Below are positions 26,256 to 34,849 of a stretch of DNA of 64,000 bases, piece after piece (within the stretch, counting starts at the first letter, position 1; each line of letters opens with the position of its first letter). A program made the position numbers and the translations under genes. The notes beneath the pieces were generated by a model, which ran no database searches, was not told the DNA's origin, and saw nothing but the letters and a program-made list of their open reading frames with translations. Origin of the DNA: Ruminococcaceae bacterium FB2012 (lineage in GTDB: Bacteria > Bacillota > Clostridia > Oscillospirales > Ruminococcaceae); NCBI GenBank assembly GCA_900104495.1, contig FMXS01000003.1:500774-564773 (forward strand). Reading direction: 5' to 3'.

Positions 26256-26778
26256 TTCCGCCGTTACGGTGCTTATCGCTGCGCTTTTTGCGGTACACGC
26301 GGCCCTGGGAGGCTTTCAGCTCATGGGAGTTCTCGGCAGCAGCCCCGTGAGGAAGGCCTTAGCCTGGATAATGCTGGGCCTTGTAGGCGTGCATATGCTG
26401 ATAAGCATAAAGCTCACCGCCGATACCTTTATCGCCCTGCGCCGTTCGGGAGCCTGCTATTTCCGGGAGAACAAGCTGTTCTGGATAAGGCGGATAAGCG
26501 GCATCGCGCTGATGTTCTTCATCCTTTCCCACCTGCTGATATTCTTCCGAAACGGCGAGCCGGTAAGGCTGGGATTCTTCGGAACGGCTCAGCTGATAAC
26601 GCAGATACTTCTCGGCGCGACGCTGGCTCTCCACATACTCACGGACCTGCGCCCGCTGATGATCTCCCTCGGGCTGAAAAGCTGCAAGGAGCTTATGCTG
26701 GACGGGCTGTTCATCACTTCGGTGATACTGCTGTTCTCGGGGGCAGGCTTTGCCGTGTACTTTATCAGATGGCTGTAA
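26242..26778 (+). CDS. Cytochrome b-type membrane anchor of a fumarate reductase-like complex
   Basis: 178 residues with five hydrophobic helices. Histidines at residues 19, 51, 97 and 131 each sit within a helix, the arrangement expected for ligands of two b hemes, as in SdhC/FrdC of the B type. It stands directly before the flavoprotein and iron-sulfur genes, the same C-A-B order as the Bacillus sdh operon. It would pass electrons between quinone and the cytoplasmic subunits, or across the membrane to the FMN protein. AAGGAGCGCAGG lies before the ATG. Confidence 0.75.
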   Translation: MRRLNSAVTVLIAALFAVHAALGGFQLMGVLGSSPVRKALAWIMLGLVGVHMLISIKLTADTFIALRRSGACYFRENKLFWIRRISGIALMFFILSHLLIFFRNGEPVRLGFFGTAQLITQILLGATLALHILTDLRPLMISLGLKSCKELMLDGLFITSVILLFSGAGFAVYFIRWL

Positions 26779-26793
26779 GGGGGTGGCAGGACT

Positions 26794-28383
26794 GTGATAA
26801 ACATAATCGGCGCAGGACTTGCGGGACTTTCGGCGGCCCTGGAGCTGGCTGAAAGAGGCATCCCCTGCCGGCTGGTATCCGTCCAGCGCTCGGAGCGGGC
26901 GCAGTCGGTGCTGGCAGAGGGGGGCATAAACGCTGCCCTCGACACCATGAACGAGCACGACTCCCCGGAGGAGCATTTTGCCGACACAATGCGCGGCGGA
27001 TGCTTCCTCGCCGACCCCAACGCCGTGGCGGGGCTGACATACGGCGCTCCGGGAGTGCTTCGGCGTTTGCAGGCTCTCGGTGTCCCCTTCGGACTGAACG
27101 AAAAAGGCATCCTGCTGCGGAACTTCGGCGGTCAGAAAAAGAAGCGCACCGCCTACGCCAAAAGCAGCACCGGCAAGATACTGATGTCCGCGCTTATCGA
27201 CGAGGTGCGGAAATACGAAAGCAGGGGGCTTGTAAACAGAGCCCCTCACCACGAGCTTATACGGCTCATCATCAGAGAGGGCAGATGCCAAGGCGCTTAC
27301 GTCCGGGACTGCTATACCGGGCTGTGCGCGGAGTTCCCGGGAGAAGTGATACTCGCCTGCGGCGGACTGAACGGCCTGTTCCCCTCCCGGACCACGGGCA
27401 CCACGCAGAACACCGCCGATGCCGCCGCGGAACTGTTCTCCCGGGGCGTACACTTCGGCAATTTAGAGATGATACAGTATCACCCCACCACCGTGGGCAT
27501 CCCGGGCAAGCGCCTGCTGATAACCGAAGCCGCCCGGGGGGAGGGCGGCAGGCTGTGGATAAAACGAAAAGGCTCCCCCTGGTACTTTATGGAAGAAAAA
27601 TATCCCGAGCTGGGGAACCTTATGCCCCGGGACGTTGTGGCGCGGGAGATGTTCTTCGTCCGGCGGCGTGAGGACACCGAGGGCGAGGTAATGCTGGATA
27701 TGACCGCTCTCCCCGACGAGGTGTGGAAGACCCGCCTCTCCGACCTGCGGGAGAATATCGCATCTCAGCTGGGCATTGACCTCCGCCGTGAGCCTGCGGC
27801 GGTACGCGAGGGCATACACTATTTTATGGGCGGCATCGACACCGACGAAAAGCACCGCACCAACATCCCCGGGCTGTTCGCGGCAGGAGAATGCTGCTGC
27901 CTCTATCACGGGGCCAACCGTCTCGGCGGCAATTCAATGCTGGGGGCGATCTACGGCGGGCATACCGCCGCCGTAACTGCGGCGGAGAGTTATGTCCCCG
28001 CAGGCAGTGAAGAAATCCGCTTCTCCCCGCCCGATGAAGAGATAATAGAAGCCCGTCCCGAATTCAATGAAGCGCTGGCGGAGATACTTTCCGAAGGCCT
28101 CGGGATAGTCCGCAGCGAAAAGGAGCTTGACGGGGCGATAAGAAAAGCCCGGGCTCTTGAAGCAAAGTGTCCGCGGGAGAAAAACAGGCTTGCTCTCGGT
28201 CTTGCGATGCTGATGTCCGCAAAGGAGCGCCGCGAAAGCAGAGGGGCCCATTACCGTGAGGACTTCCCCGACACCGACGAGAGCCTCCGCAGGCAGACGG
28301 TGACCGTCTCGGAAAACGGCGAACCGAAGATCGGGTTCAGACCTATCCCCGAAAGGAGAGGGCAGGATGCAGTTCATTCTTGA
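26794..28383 (+). CDS. Flavoprotein subunit, fumarate reductase/succinate dehydrogenase type
   Basis: 529 residues from a GTG after AAGGGGGTGG. The FAD loop IIGAGLAGLSAALELAE is at residues 4-20. Catalytic stretches of the family are present: QYHPTTVGI, ITEAARGEGGRLW and HGANRLGGNSMLGA. At the place where FrdA/SdhA carries the histidine that binds FAD covalently, this protein reads AQSVLAEGG, with no His, so FAD is probably not covalently held. There is no export signal, so it faces the cytoplasm. It may reduce fumarate, or be a relative adapted to another substrate. The end overlaps the iron-sulfur gene by 17 bases. Confidence 0.85.
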   Translation: MINIIGAGLAGLSAALELAERGIPCRLVSVQRSERAQSVLAEGGINAALDTMNEHDSPEEHFADTMRGGCFLADPNAVAGLTYGAPGVLRRLQALGVPFGLNEKGILLRNFGGQKKKRTAYAKSSTGKILMSALIDEVRKYESRGLVNRAPHHELIRLIIREGRCQGAYVRDCYTGLCAEFPGEVILACGGLNGLFPSRTTGTTQNTADAAAELFSRGVHFGNLEMIQYHPTTVGIPGKRLLITEAARGEGGRLWIKRKGSPWYFMEEKYPELGNLMPRDVVAREMFFVRRREDTEGEVMLDMTALPDEVWKTRLSDLRENIASQLGIDLRREPAAVREGIHYFMGGIDTDEKHRTNIPGLFAAGECCCLYHGANRLGGNSMLGAIYGGHTAAVTAAESYVPAGSEEIRFSPPDEEIIEARPEFNEALAEILSEGLGIVRSEKELDGAIRKARALEAKCPREKNRLALGLAMLMSAKERRESRGAHYREDFPDTDESLRRQTVTVSENGEPKIGFRPIPERRGQDAVHS

Positions 28384-29089
28384 AATAGAGCGGCGCCGCA
28401 GTGCCGCCGACAAGCCTTACACCCTCACCGCCGTATACGAAGGGGACGGCTCCGCCACCGTGGCCCTTGCGCTCACGGAGCTCAACGCCGACAGTTCCCG
28501 CCGGGATATAAACGGCGCCCCTTTCGAGCCCATACGCTGGGAGTGCAGCTGCCTTCAAAAGAAATGCGGGGCCTGCGCTATGGTCATAAGCGGACGCCCA
28601 ATGCTTGCCTGCGACGCCAAACTTGAAGCGGTGGCAAAGCGCGGAAAAATAACCGTCGCTCCGCTGAAAAAGTTCCCCCCGGTGGCTGACCTTATCGTTG
28701 ACCGTGAGCCCGTATTCAAGGCTCTTGCCGAGGCAAGGCTCTGGCTTGAAAACAGCGGGAGCGTCCCGGCGGAGAATACGGATATTGCCTTTGAGGCCTC
28801 CCGATGCCTGCAATGCGGCTGCTGTCTGGAGGTCTGCCCCAACTTCTGGGCGGGGGGAGATTTCTTCGGGATGTCGGCGGCGGTGCCCATGACCCGTCTG
28901 CTGGCGGCGGCGGACTCTGCCGAGCGCGGAGAGCTTTCCGCGCAGTACAGAAAGCACGTCTACAACGGCTGCGGAAAGTCCCTTGCCTGCCGTAACATCT
29001 GCCCCGCCGGGATAGATGCCGACAGGCTGCTGGCAAATTCCAACGCTGCCGCCCTTTGGAAACGCCGCTTCGGGAGCGGTAAAAAGTGA
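28367..29089 (+). CDS. Iron-sulfur subunit, fumarate reductase/succinate dehydrogenase type
   Basis: 240 residues. A ferredoxin-like N-terminal domain has CSCLQKKCGAC with a later C in PMLAC, the ligands of a 2Fe-2S cluster. The C-terminal domain has CLQCGCCLEVCP and CGKSLACRNICPAG, the ligands for 4Fe-4S and 3Fe-4S centres. This is the electron wire between the flavoprotein and the cytochrome. Its stop overlaps the GTG start of the transglutaminase-like gene. Confidence 0.88.
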   Translation: MQFILEIERRRSAADKPYTLTAVYEGDGSATVALALTELNADSSRRDINGAPFEPIRWECSCLQKKCGACAMVISGRPMLACDAKLEAVAKRGKITVAPLKKFPPVADLIVDREPVFKALAEARLWLENSGSVPAENTDIAFEASRCLQCGCCLEVCPNFWAGGDFFGMSAAVPMTRLLAAADSAERGELSAQYRKHVYNGCGKSLACRNICPAGIDADRLLANSNAAALWKRRFGSGKK

Positions 29090-29955
29090 AGGCGCTCCTG
29101 GCGGTGCTGACGGCGGCCCTTCTCCTGCTGACGGGCTGCTCCCCGACGCAGACCTACGAACTGCGGGATGACCTGAGCATATACTTCGTCAACGCAGACG
29201 AGGTCATCCTGAACATACGCCGCGCTCTGCGGGAGCGCTGGAAGCGGATATATGTCGAATACCGCGCCCACGGGGACAACATGGACGATATACAGACTCT
29301 TGCATCGGAGCTTATGGAATACGCCCTTGACGAGACCGGCGACCCCGCCGAAGGGGATTATCTCCGGCATCAGTACGGCGGCTATGACCTGAACTACGGC
29401 TACACCTCCGACAGCGGCGGGTACGAATACTTCCTTGAATTCACTCCCGTATACTACACCACTTCCAAGCAGGAAAAGACAGTTGACGAGGCTGTCAGAG
29501 AGGCCGTAAAGGACATAAGCGGCAGCGAGTATCAGCGGGTCCGGGCGGTGTACGAATATCTGAAAGAAAACGTCACCTACGACAAGGCCGCCGCCAAAAG
29601 CGGGACGAACACCCTCAAAGCCACCGCCTACGCGGCGCTGATACAGCACCGCGCCGTCTGCCAGGGCTATGCCGTGACGGCCTACCGTCTGCTGCGGGAA
29701 TGCGGGATAGCGGCGCGGGTGGTCACAGGCACCGTCACACATGAGGACGGCAGCGAGGAATACCACGCCTGGAACCTTGTGGGGATAGACGGCAGGTTTT
29801 ACGAGCTGGACGTGACCTGGGACGCTCAGCGGGGGGACGAGTCCTGCTTTCTCAAAAGCGCCGCCGACCTCCCCGACCGCAAAAAGGATGAAAAATATCT
29901 CACCGACGGCTTCAAAGAAAAATATCCGCCGGCGGAGGAAAATTATGAAATTTGA
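29086..29955 (+). CDS. Transglutaminase-like lipoprotein
   Basis: 289 residues from a GTG that overlaps the previous stop. A lipoprotein signal ends in LLTGC. The C-terminal half has the transglutaminase-core triad: Cys in AVCQGYAVTAYRLL, His in YHAWNLV and Asp in LDVTWD. Bacterial members often act as proteases or bind peptides. An N-terminal region of about 130 residues has no clear family. The link to iron uptake is not evident and rests on shared transcription. Confidence 0.85.
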   Translation: MKALLAVLTAALLLLTGCSPTQTYELRDDLSIYFVNADEVILNIRRALRERWKRIYVEYRAHGDNMDDIQTLASELMEYALDETGDPAEGDYLRHQYGGYDLNYGYTSDSGGYEYFLEFTPVYYTTSKQEKTVDEAVREAVKDISGSEYQRVRAVYEYLKENVTYDKAAAKSGTNTLKATAYAALIQHRAVCQGYAVTAYRLLRECGIAARVVTGTVTHEDGSEEYHAWNLVGIDGRFYELDVTWDAQRGDESCFLKSAADLPDRKKDEKYLTDGFKEKYPPAEENYEI

Positions 29956-29975
29956 AAAAAACGGAGGAAACACCT

Positions 29976-30389
29976 ATGAAAAAGCTGACAACTGTTTTCG
30001 GGATAATACTCACGGCGCTTTCCGCACTGATTACGGCGGGCGTTAAGACCGTCTTCTGCGCCTGCGACCACAAGTCCGAGTCGGGAATGTGGATGAGCTG
30101 CCACTGGGCGGAGCAGGCGTTGTTCGCTATCGGCATCACTCTCTGCTGCGCCTCTTTGATGACCGTTATCATCCGCAGCGGAAAGGTCAGAGCGGGGCTT
30201 GCTTTAGGAATGATACCGGCTGCCGTCTCCGCGATGCTGATACCCAATGTCTTGATAAACCTCTGTATGAAAACGGATATGCGCTGCCATACGGTGATGC
30301 GCCCTGCGGTGATGCTCATCTGCGGAGCGATAGCCGTCTGCGCGGGGATAACGGCTTTTTCGGGTCTGAAGTCAAAGGAGAAAGCGTAA
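29976..30389 (+). CDS. DUF4418 membrane protein
   Basis: 137 residues from the ATG at 29976, which has GGAGG before it. Four hydrophobic segments are interrupted by cysteine and histidine positions (CACDHKSESGMWMSCHWAEQ and KTDMRCHTVMRP), a pattern of DUF4418. The conserved Cys and His could hold a metal or heme, but no function is known. It is followed without a gap by an FtsX permease and an ATPase, a grouping I have seen for this family in other Firmicutes. Confidence 0.8.
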   Translation: MKKLTTVFGIILTALSALITAGVKTVFCACDHKSESGMWMSCHWAEQALFAIGITLCCASLMTVIIRSGKVRAGLALGMIPAAVSAMLIPNVLINLCMKTDMRCHTVMRPAVMLICGAIAVCAGITAFSGLKSKEKA

Positions 30390-31589
30390 ATGTTCAGAAG
30401 TCTTCCTTTTAAAAATCTGCGGGGCAAGCCTCTGCGGACTGCCGTTCTCGTTACGCTGACTGCCCTGCTGGCGCTGACGTTCCTGGCGGGAACGCTTACC
30501 GTCAGCAGTCTGCGCTCGGGGCTGGCCTCTCTTGAAAACCGCCTCGGCGCGGAGATAATAGTCGTCCCCTATGAAGCCACCACAAAAAAGAGCTTCGAGA
30601 ACATCGTCCTCCAGGGCAGCACGGGCTATTTCTATATGGACAAACAGCTTGCGGATAAGGTTTGCTCCGCCGAAGGCATCGGACAATGCTCCTCACAGTT
30701 CTATCTTGCCTCCACCAGCGCAGGATGCTGTTCCATACCCGTTCAGATCATCGGCTTTGACCCCGACACGGATTTCACGGTCCAGCCCTGGATAAGGCGC
30801 AGCTTTGACGAGCCCCTGGGCGACGGGGATATAGTCGTCGGCAACGACCTCAACGCCTTTGTGGGCGACTCTCTGCAATTCTACGGGGTAGAATGCCGCG
30901 TGGCGGCAAAGCTGGACAAGACCGGCACCAGCTTCGACACCACGGTCTTTGCCAATATGGACACGGTTAAGCGGATGACTCGGGCTTCTTTGGACAAGGG
31001 GCTCAACAGCTTCAAAAACATTGATCCCGAGAAGGTGGTCTCCTGCATCCTCATCAACACCTCCGACGAGCGGTCGGCGGACGAAGTACTCAACGATATA
31101 AACATCCACAACAAAAAAGTCAAGGCAGTCCGCACCAAGGAGATGATCTCCGGCGTTTCGGACAGCCTCGGCGGAGTTTCGCGGATAGTCGGGATACTTA
31201 TCGCGGCGGTGTGGCTGCTGGGCGGCGTGATACTCCTGCTGGCCTTCACTATGAGCGTGAACGAGCGGAAGAAGGAATTTGCGGTGCTGCGGGTCATCGG
31301 GGCCTCCCGGGGAAAGCTGGCCCGGACGGTAATGGCCGAGTCTTTGGCCGTGGGTGTTCTCGGAAGTCTTATCGGCATCGGTCTCGGGCTGCTGATAATG
31401 CTGCCCTTTGCCGGCGCGATAGAGGAACTGCTGGCTATGCCTTATCTGCTCCCGGATGCGGGAAAGATCGCCGTCCTGGCGGCGGGAGCGGCAGGGGCTT
31501 CAATACTCACCGGCGTTCTCGCCGCGGCGGTATCGGCATACAGGATAAGCAGAATGGACACCGGCGTGATACTGAGAGGTGATAACTGA
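30390..31589 (+). CDS. FtsX-type ABC permease, second transporter of the cluster
   Basis: 399 residues. A helix at about 15-37 is followed by an external domain of about 210 residues with VPYEATTKK near its start, then three helices near the end. NERKKEFAVLRVIGASRGKL marks the coupling region. The start codon directly follows the DUF4418 stop, and the end overlaps the ATPase start by one base, so the three genes form a coupled unit. Confidence 0.88.
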   Translation: MFRSLPFKNLRGKPLRTAVLVTLTALLALTFLAGTLTVSSLRSGLASLENRLGAEIIVVPYEATTKKSFENIVLQGSTGYFYMDKQLADKVCSAEGIGQCSSQFYLASTSAGCCSIPVQIIGFDPDTDFTVQPWIRRSFDEPLGDGDIVVGNDLNAFVGDSLQFYGVECRVAAKLDKTGTSFDTTVFANMDTVKRMTRASLDKGLNSFKNIDPEKVVSCILINTSDERSADEVLNDINIHNKKVKAVRTKEMISGVSDSLGGVSRIVGILIAAVWLLGGVILLLAFTMSVNERKKEFAVLRVIGASRGKLARTVMAESLAVGVLGSLIGIGLGLLIMLPFAGAIEELLAMPYLLPDAGKIAVLAAGAAGASILTGVLAAAVSAYRISRMDTGVILRGDN

Positions 31590-32263
31590 TGATTCTCAAA
31601 GGAGAAGGCATAACCAAGGAATTCATACGCGAGAGCAGAGGCTCCAACCGTTTCACCGCCGTGTCCGACACCGACATCATCCTTGAAGCGGGAAAGCTCA
31701 CCGTTCTGAACGGGCGCTCGGGCAGCGGAAAGACCACGCTTCTCAATATGCTCTGCGGACTGCTCCCGCCCACAAGGGGCAAGGTCCTGCTGGACAGCGA
31801 GGATATCTATTCCCTGGATGACAAACGGCTCTCCATGCTCCGCAATCAGCGCTTCGGCATCATCCCCCAGGGACAGACGGCGATACACAGCCTGACGGTA
31901 AAGGAGAACATCCTGCTGCCCTGCACCCTTTACGGCTCCCCGGACAGCTCCGACGAGGCCCGCGCCAAGGAGCTTATGGAGCGGCTGGACATCGCGGGAC
32001 TGTCGGAGATACGCCCCGCGAAGCTTTCCGGCGGAGAGCTTCGCCGTATGTCAATCGCCCGCGCTCTGATACGCCGTCCCGAAGTCATCTTCGCAGACGA
32101 GCCCACCGGCGACCTCGATGACGAAAACACCGCTGCGGTATTCGGTTTCCTGCAAAACGCCGCAAAAGAAGGCGCGGCGGTGCTTGTGGTGACCCACGAA
32201 AGCCTCGCCGCCGACTACGCCGACAGCGTGCTTGCAATGACCGCGGGAAAGCTGAAAGAATAA
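31589..32263 (+). CDS. ABC ATPase, second transporter of the cluster
   Basis: 224 residues. Walker A GRSGSGKTTLLNML, signature LSGGELRRMSIARAL, Walker B VIFADEPTGDLD, and VVTHESLA are intact. It partners the permease just before it. The terminator at 32277 ends the long operon here. Confidence 0.92.
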   Translation: MILKGEGITKEFIRESRGSNRFTAVSDTDIILEAGKLTVLNGRSGSGKTTLLNMLCGLLPPTRGKVLLDSEDIYSLDDKRLSMLRNQRFGIIPQGQTAIHSLTVKENILLPCTLYGSPDSSDEARAKELMERLDIAGLSEIRPAKLSGGELRRMSIARALIRRPEVIFADEPTGDLDDENTAAVFGFLQNAAKEGAAVLVVTHESLAADYADSVLAMTAGKLKE

Positions 32264-32276
32264 TAAGAAAAGCAAA

Positions 32277-32306
32277 AAAGCGCCCGCACTTTTGCACGGG
32301 CGCTTT
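32277..32306 (+). terminator. Terminator of the metal/redox operon
   Basis: AAAGCGCCCG at 32277-32286 pairs with CGGGCGCTTT at 32297-32306. The A-rich and T-rich flanks make it usable in both directions. Confidence 0.7.
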
Positions 32307-32512
32307 ATACCACACCGAACAGGACAACAACTGAAAAAAACGGGGATTTTTCAAAAAAAGTGAAAAAATTTTATTCGTTTCCGAATCATGCATGAAAATC
32401 GGAGGCCCGTTTAGCTTATTCTTTCAAAACCTTCCCGCGTTCCGTCGAATTATGAATAATTTCCCGGCATCCGCGCAAACTATTCCCAACGAAACCAAAC
32501 GGAGGTAAAAAC

Positions 32513-33055
32513 ATGAAAGCAACAGGAATAGTCCGCCGCATCGACGACCTCGGGCGCGTGGTCATACCCAAGGAGATACGCCGGACCATGAGGATCCGCG
32601 AGGGCGACCCCCTCGAAATATACACCAGCAGTGACGGGGAGGTCGTGTTCAGAAAGTTTTCGCCGGTGGGTGAGCTGGATTCGGGAACGTCCCAGGCGGC
32701 GGAGGTCATTGCCAAGCTGGCGGGACAGGCGGCTATCGTCTTTGACCGCGACCATGTGGTGGCGGTGTCGGGTGCGAGAAAGACCGAATACGCCGAAAGG
32801 CGCATCTCTCCGGCGCTGGAGGAGCTGATCGAGCAGCGGAAAAGCTATGCCTATGACCGTCCCGGGACTCCCCGGCTCTTTCCCATCGAAGGGCTGGACA
32901 AGCCCGCTTTGGCGGCGGTGCCGATAATCTCCGCCGGAGATGTCATCGGTGCGGTGGCGCTCATCAGTGCGGCAGGCGAGCCGAAAGCCGACGAAAAAAA
33001 TCTTATGCTTGCTAAGGCGGCGGCTATGTTCCTCGGAAAGCAGATCGAGAACTGA
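32513..33055 (+). CDS. spoVT: SpoVT-type transcription regulator
   Basis: 180 residues, the normal length of SpoVT. The AbrB-type DNA-binding domain is at the N-terminus (GIVRRIDDLGRVVIPKEIRR), and a GAF-like domain occupies the rest, ending with ALISAAGEPK and a final helix. In Bacillus it controls late forespore genes. Its presence does not prove that this organism makes spores, since relatives occur in lineages where sporulation is not seen. GGAGGTAAAAAC precedes the ATG. It stands alone between two terminators. Confidence 0.9.
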   Translation: MKATGIVRRIDDLGRVVIPKEIRRTMRIREGDPLEIYTSSDGEVVFRKFSPVGELDSGTSQAAEVIAKLAGQAAIVFDRDHVVAVSGARKTEYAERRISPALEELIEQRKSYAYDRPGTPRLFPIEGLDKPALAAVPIISAGDVIGAVALISAAGEPKADEKNLMLAKAAAMFLGKQIEN

Positions 33056-33177
33056 GGTCCGTGACTTCCCGCCCCTTTTTAAGAAACTCCCATTTCGTTT
33101 CTGTGCTGCTATAATTTCCTCGCCGTCTGACTGCGAATCGGAAAGGACACAGAAATGCATTTTCTGCCGAATATTTT

Positions 33178-33222
33178 AAAAAAAACGCCCCTCTGTACGC
33201 CGATAACGGCGCCCGGAGGGGC
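33178..33222 (-). terminator. Terminator of the SseB-like gene
   Basis: Read on the minus strand, GCCCCTC and GAGGGGC (33216-33222 and 33187-33193) enclose a second GC stem and are followed by a run of T residues (33178-33185). Confidence 0.75.
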
Positions 33223-33240
33223 AGCTTCATATCTTAGGTT

Positions 33241-33804
33241 TTATTCCTCGGGATTCTCGTTGGTGGAGACTGTGATGTTCGGTCCTTCCGAAGTCTCGGC
33301 AGCCTTTTTGGCCTCAGCCCTGTCACGGGCGGCCTTCAGGGTCTGCTTGATGTTTGCAAGTATCTCCTTGGTGAAGGGCAGCTTCTCGGAATCGGGATTG
33401 ATAAGGAAGCCGTTCACCGTGGGGGTCTGCTCCGTCAGACTGGCAAGGTCAGCGAATCTCATCGCAAAGCCTTGATAGGGCTGATCGGTCTTGAAATCCT
33501 TGAGCAGTTCTCTGTCGGTGTAGGCCGGGAAAAACGTTCCTCTTTCGGGATTGGAGATCAGCAGGAACCTGGCCGTGGGCTTATCCTCAAAGGTTACCCT
33601 CTTGTCCTTTCCCTCCACAAGCTCTGTTTTCTTGTCCAGGATCGCAGGTACGAAAAATGTGGCTCTCAGCGCCAGCTGGATCACCTTGTTCTGAGTCTCG
33701 GGCGTGAAGTCCGCTCTCATATCCTTGATAGCCTGGATCAGCGCAGAGTTGTCGATATTTGCAGCTTCGCCCTTCTGCATAGTGAGATTGATATTGTTTG
33801 CCAT
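33241..33804 (-). CDS. SseB-family protein
   Basis: 187 residues. The central part (PERGTFFPAYTDRELLKDF, then GFAMRFADLASL and NGFLINPDSEKLPF) matches the N-terminal domain of SseB, first named for enhanced serine sensitivity in E. coli. Its molecular role is unknown. The last 30 residues are charged and probably unstructured. AAAGGAG precedes the ATG. It is followed by a strong terminator. Confidence 0.8.
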   Translation of the reverse strand: MANNINLTMQKGEAANIDNSALIQAIKDMRADFTPETQNKVIQLALRATFFVPAILDKKTELVEGKDKRVTFEDKPTARFLLISNPERGTFFPAYTDRELLKDFKTDQPYQGFAMRFADLASLTEQTPTVNGFLINPDSEKLPFTKEILANIKQTLKAARDRAEAKKAAETSEGPNITVSTNENPEE

Positions 33805-33841
33805 GGTTATTTCTCCTTTATATTTGATTTATGATTATAGA

Positions 33842-34825
33842 CTATTCTTTATCCGCGTTTTTAGCCGCCGACCTTGCGTCCTCTTTTTCAAGGTCCACAT
33901 CTATCAGAAAACTGGGACGGTGCTTTGTTTCAAGATATATCTTCCCGATATACTCGCCTATGACGCCGATAGCTAAAAGCTGCAAGCCGCCCAGCGCCCA
34001 TACCGAAACGACAGTGGTCGTCCAGCCTGGTACGGTTTTATCCATACACCAAAGCACGAAAAAGTAGATCAGCATGATAAGCGAGATCAGGAAAACTATC
34101 AGTCCCAGGGAGGTTATCAGTCTGATAGGCTTCACCGAAAGCGAGGTTATCCCCTCTATGGCAAAGGACAGCATCTTTTTCAGCGGATACTTGGATTCCC
34201 CTGCCTGGCGCTCGTTTCTGACGTAGCTTACCGTATCGCTCTTGAAGCCCAGCATGGGGACCAGTCCCCGCAGGAACAGGTTGACCTCGCTGAAATGCTC
34301 CAGCGCCTCCACCGCACGGCGGCTCATAAGCCGATAGTCAGCGTGGTCGTAGACTATATCCACTCCCAGCTTCGCCAGAAGTTTGTAATAGGTCCGGGCT
34401 GTCCAGCGCTTGAATCGGGTGTCCTTTTCCCGTGAGGATCTTACCCCGTAGACGATGTCGCAGCCCTCGGCCCGCTTGTCGAGGAAGCCGTCCACGGCGT
34501 TGATGTCGTCCTGAAGGTCCGCGTCCATGGAAACGATGATGTCCGCATACTCCTTGGCGGTCATCATTCCCGCCAGCAGCGCGTTCTGATGTCCGCGGTT
34601 CCGCGAGAGCTTGATGCCGGTGAACATCGGCACCGACTTATGAAGCTTTTCGATCAGCTCCCAGGTCTTATCCTTTGAGCCGTCGTCCACGAACAGCACC
34701 TTGCTGTCCGGCGCGATGCGCTCGTCCTTGATAAGCGTATCCATTTTTTCTATCAGAGCCCTTGCCGTCAGCGGGAGCATTTCCTCCTCGTTATAGCAAG
34801 GGATCACAAACCATAGCGTCTCCAT
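33842..34825 (-). CDS. Family 2 glycosyltransferase, membrane-anchored (GtrB/DPM1-like)
   Basis: 327 residues from the ATG at 34825; a GTG nine bases earlier overlaps the ribosome site. The GT-A domain has VIPCYNEEE, FVDDGSKDKTW, NRGHQNALLAGM and the DADLQDD metal motif. Two helices near residues 230-255 and 265-290 anchor it. This form transfers a sugar from a nucleotide donor to polyprenyl phosphate, giving a lipid-linked donor for wall or membrane glycans. The gene lies after tatD in the same direction with a 24-base gap. Confidence 0.9.
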   Translation of the reverse strand: METLWFVIPCYNEEEMLPLTARALIEKMDTLIKDERIAPDSKVLFVDDGSKDKTWELIEKLHKSVPMFTGIKLSRNRGHQNALLAGMMTAKEYADIIVSMDADLQDDINAVDGFLDKRAEGCDIVYGVRSSREKDTRFKRWTARTYYKLLAKLGVDIVYDHADYRLMSRRAVEALEHFSEVNLFLRGLVPMLGFKSDTVSYVRNERQAGESKYPLKKMLSFAIEGITSLSVKPIRLITSLGLIVFLISLIMLIYFFVLWCMDKTVPGWTTTVVSVWALGGLQLLAIGVIGEYIGKIYLETKHRPSFLIDVDLEKEDARSAAKNADKE

Positions 34826-34849
34826 TTTTTTCACCTTTTTGTCTGAGAT

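Noticed and set aside
32513..33055. spoVT as proof of sporulation
   Set aside because: One AbrB/GAF regulator is not enough; no other sporulation gene is in the window, and SpoVT-like proteins occur in lineages not known to form spores.
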